Positions 4,675 to 7,173 of a DNA stretch of 7,173 nucleotides are shown one piece after another; within the stretch, counting starts at the first letter, position 1, and each line of letters begins with the position of its first letter. Source of the stretch: Candidatus Parcubacteria bacterium (GTDB lineage: Bacteria > Patescibacteriota > Patescibacteriia > JAACEG01); NCBI GenBank assembly GCA_023142625.1, contig JAGLJD010000128.1, positions 1 to 7,173 on the forward strand, written 5' to 3'. A model generated the notes under the pieces. The model saw only the letters and a list, made by a program, of their open reading frames with translations. It had not been told where the DNA came from and searched no databases. The position numbers and the translations under genes are program-made.

Positions 4675-7173
4675 TTATTTTTTCTTTTTTATCTCTTCTG
4701 ACATATCAATAACATCCTCGAGATTTACACCGTACTTTTTTAATATGTCTTTCGGCTGGCTTTTCGCCTTCGGCAAGACTTCCGCTTCTGGCTTTAACTT
4801 TTCTACTGCTTTATTTGGAACTATTTTAGTCTCTTCCAAAACCTCCGTCGCTATATCATCAATTTTTCCTCCTATCCGCTCCTTCACCGCATCCAAGCCG
4901 TCCTTGCTTAAATTTGTTTTAAACGGCTTTATTCCCTCAAAAAGAGTTTTTGATTTTAAAAATGGAGTCCTAACCTCAATGCCGTTTTCTCTTCCGTCGC
5001 TGTAAATATTAACATTTTTGCCATTAAACAATTCAGCGGCAATCCTGCTGTTTTCTGCGTCAAATTCAACGTTTTTTACGCCTGCTCCGCCTAATAATAT
5101 ATTCATATTTTTAATAGCCTCGTCCCCTGCCAATACTTTCCCGAAAAGCAGAATGTCTTTTTCAACCATCTTTCCGCTATTCATTATTGCGTCTATTTTT
5201 AATACAGTTTCATCTAACGGAATATTTTCAATTGCTTCATTCGGCTTAATCTCTGTAATAAGCTCGGCTGTCCTCGGATCTATTTTTAATAACACATCTT
5301 TTGACATTTTTTCATCTAAAATCAACCGAAAAACATCTTCGCGCTTATTCTCTGATATTCGCCATAACTCTTTTAACAAATCTTGATGCTCTGCTAAAAT
5401 CTTTATCCTGCCTATCTCCTGCGGCTGCAATCCGTCGTTTGGATTAACTCCTGCCATTCTGTAAATTTCATCAATATTTTTTATCCCCTTTTTATCAAAA
5501 ATTTTCAAAACCGTATTTATGCTTTCCTGCCTATTTCTTTCCATAGTTAAATCCTGCGGCGATTTTTCTACTGGCGGCTCTATCGCGCCTGCCGTTCCTG
5601 TTTTAATTTCCTCCGCTGTTTTAGTCGTGTTTAAAATCTCTTCATAATTCGCGCTGCTTCGAGAGGCATTTGGATTATCAATAAAAAACTGCTTTAATTT
5701 TTCATTATTTTCAACGATGCTCTCAGCGTCTTGGTCGCTTAAATTTTCTGTTAGTCCTGTGTTATCTTTTTCTTGCGGAAAAATCTTTTCAGCAATTTTG
5801 TCATAATCAATTTTTTCTAATTTAATGGCGATTATTTTGTCTGGATCTTTAATCTCATCTAACCCAAATTCTGCTTTCTCAACATCTGTCCCTTTTTCAA
5901 TTACCCTGACAATCTCATCTTTCATATCATCAATATTATAGGTTTTCAGCGCTTCAGCCTGAATTTCATTATCTCCGCCTAATTTAGCAAAATCATCGCC
6001 ATATTTAGCTGTTAAAAATTTTTCAACAGATCCCCAAATATGCTTTCCGCCCTGATATCCGATCGGTTTTTCAACTTTCAAAGCTTCAGTTGCCACGCTC
6101 TCTTTAGTTAATTGTTCTGCTCTCCCCACTGTTGCGCCTTTTGTAAATTTCTCTTGTTTATTTAATAATTCTCTCGCGTTATCTTGATTTCCTTGCGGAA
6201 ATAATTTCACAATCTCGTTATCACTAAAGCCTAAATCTCTGCTTAATCCGATTACTTTTGTTATATCATCTTCATTAAAACCACCCAGCGATTGTTCGGC
6301 TTCTAACGCAAACTTATAACTTGCTCCGCTTTCTGCCGATTCTGTTTTATTAAATTCCGCCTCTAAAAAATTAAAAATCTCTTTCCATTGGCTGCTATCG
6401 CCTTTTACTTTGCAAGCTATCGCCAATTTTAACATTTCGTCTTGATTAAAATCTTCAATCTTTTTTTCTGCTTCACAAATATCATATTCTTTATTTAGTT
6501 CCGCAATATAATTTCCTACTTCTTCGTATGTATCTATAATTTCGACATCCTCGTTGCCGCCTATATCTTCATCAATATCCGATTTTACCTCTGTGCCTTT
6601 CTTGCCGCTTTCGTCTGTTTTGATTTCTTTTATATCTGTCTCCGTTTCCTGTTGTCCCGTCTCTGTTGTTATGTCTGTAGGTTGAAATTCTTGTTTAGTA
6701 TCTTTTATCTCTCCTTTTAGTTTTGAATCTTTTAAATTTTCAATGTTTTCTTCTTTGTCTAACGATCTATCGTCATCGGCATTATTATCAACACCAAAAT
6801 CAATCTGCGCATTTTGCGCAAAAGCCATCCCCTGCGCGCCAAGAATTGATATTAGTAATATTGCTGCTGCCACTGCAGGAGCATATTTTTTTAAAATCAC
6901 TTTTTTGTTGATCTCCTCATCTGCTTCTTGTTCATCTAAAATCTTTTCTGCTTTAGCAATATCTTTCGGCTTGATTGACTGCAAAGATTCTATTGGTATT
7001 CCTGATTGTTTTAAATATTCTATTTGTCCGTCAAACTCCGCAACTAAAGAGAAGCGAATTTTTAACTTTTTAGAATATACCGCTTTTAACATAGTTTGCT
7101 CATCTTCATCGCAATCGCTTTTTTCAATTTCAGCGCTAGTCCAAATATACTTTAAAGAATTTTCAATGTTCTT
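4675..7173 (-). CDS. Large acidic single-pass membrane protein, family not recognised (5' end outside window)
   Basis: At least 832 residues. The frame has no stop up to the right edge, 27 codons beyond the first visible ATG at 7092. That ATG lacks a good ribosome binding site, so the true start is probably outside the window. Numbering from it: a charged region of about 65 residues, one membrane segment at about 70-90, and an Ala-Phe-Ala (90-92) that would suit signal peptidase. Then come a very acidic Asp/Glu/Thr linker (about 97-200) and a long, mainly helical region to a Lys-rich end (IKKKK). C206 and C227 are the only cysteines after residue 1 and could form a disulfide if the large part is outside the membrane. 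A motif at 348-394 (GGKHIW then YNIDDMKDEI) stands out as possibly modular. Predicted topology is a short cytoplasmic N-terminus and a large external domain, or a cleaved export if translation starts at the GTG at 6900. No enzymatic motif is visible and function is unknown. Confidence 0.85.
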   Translation of the reverse strand, partial: KNIENSLKYIWTSAEIEKSDCDEDEQTMLKAVYSKKLKIRFSLVAEFDGQIEYLKQSGIPIESLQSIKPKDIAKAEKILDEQEADEEINKKVILKKYAPAVAAAILLISILGAQGMAFAQNAQIDFGVDNNADDDRSLDKEENIENLKDSKLKGEIKDTKQEFQPTDITTETGQQETETDIKEIKTDESGKKGTEVKSDIDEDIGGNEDVEIIDTYEEVGNYIAELNKEYDICEAEKKIEDFNQDEMLKLAIACKVKGDSSQWKEIFNFLEAEFNKTESAESGASYKFALEAEQSLGGFNEDDITKVIGLSRDLGFSDNEIVKLFPQGNQDNARELLNKQEKFTKGATVGRAEQLTKESVATEALKVEKPIGYQGGKHIWGSVEKFLTAKYGDDFAKLGGDNEIQAEALKTYNIDDMKDEIVRVIEKGTDVEKAEFGLDEIKDPDKIIAIKLEKIDYDKIAEKIFPQEKDNTGLTENLSDQDAESIVENNEKLKQFFIDNPNASRSSANYEEILNTTKTAEEIKTGTAGAIEPPVEKSPQDLTMERNRQESINTVLKIFDKKGIKNIDEIYRMAGVNPNDGLQPQEIGRIKILAEHQDLLKELWRISENKREDVFRLILDEKMSKDVLLKIDPRTAELITEIKPNEAIENIPLDETVLKIDAIMNSGKMVEKDILLFGKVLAGDEAIKNMNILLGGAGVKNVEFDAENSRIAAELFNGKNVNIYSDGRENGIEVRTPFLKSKTLFEGIKPFKTNLSKDGLDAVKERIGGKIDDIATEVLEETKIVPNKAVEKLKPEAEVLPKAKSQPKDILKKYGVNLEDVIDMSEEIKKKK

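Noticed and set aside
4667..5386. Two plus-strand open frames antisense to the large membrane protein gene.
   Set aside because: Their Ser/Phe/Ile-rich composition mirrors the Lys/Glu-rich gene opposite; neither has a convincing ribosome binding site and the first begins inside terminator flanking sequence.
1..7173. CRISPR array, tRNA or rRNA genes, insertion sequences.
   Set aside because: I saw no regularly spaced repeats, cloverleaf-type sequence, transposase motifs or long terminal repeats; the 13-base match to the 16S tail is on the complementary strand and is not an rRNA gene.

Overview
The window looks like a piece of a bacterial chromosome with moderately low GC. The encoded proteins are rich in Lys, Glu, Ile and Asn, the standard code is used (no in-frame TGA is needed), and most genes have no recognisable family. 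Small, sparse gene content of this kind, with a membrane-anchored Clp-type ATPase, reminds me of Patescibacteria/CPR (Parcubacteria-like) genomes. That placement is an inference from general character; there is no rRNA, tRNA or marker gene here to confirm it.

Layout: (1) 1-2329, minus strand: the first 776 codons of a two-ring Clp/Hsp100 AAA+ protein, cut by the left edge. It carries an N-terminal DnaJ-like zinc motif and two membrane segments ahead of the Clp N domain. Its first ATPase ring has lost nearly every catalytic signature. Its second ring keeps Walker A and B but has lost the pore-loop tyrosines. (2) 2330-2557: a 228-bp divergent intergenic region with candidate promoters in both directions, two AT-rich palindromes, and a perfect 13-nt complement of the 16S rRNA tail that sits too close to any start codon to act as an ordinary ribosome binding site. 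(3) 2558-4601, plus strand: three genes that look like one operon. They encode a 123-aa exported Gly/Ser/Asn-rich protein, a 260-aa exported protein of unknown family, and a 269-aa lipoprotein with a C-terminal OmpA-like domain. A perfect inverted repeat built from two GCGTACGC palindromes lies between the first two. (4) 4602-4674: a strong bidirectional terminator, preceded by a second nested hairpin. (5) 4675-7173, minus strand: a very large, acidic, mostly helical protein with one membrane segment near its N-terminus, open to the right edge of the window.

Every gene product is predicted to be exported or membrane-bound. The divergent arrangement suggests, but does not prove, that the anchored Clp-like ATPase and the exported operon belong to one cell-envelope system: a cytoplasmic ATP-driven ring at the membrane, two secreted proteins and a lipoprotein that may touch peptidoglycan. 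The combination of a dead first ring and an aromatic-free second pore makes the ATPase a poor fit for a standard unfoldase and is the most unusual observation here.
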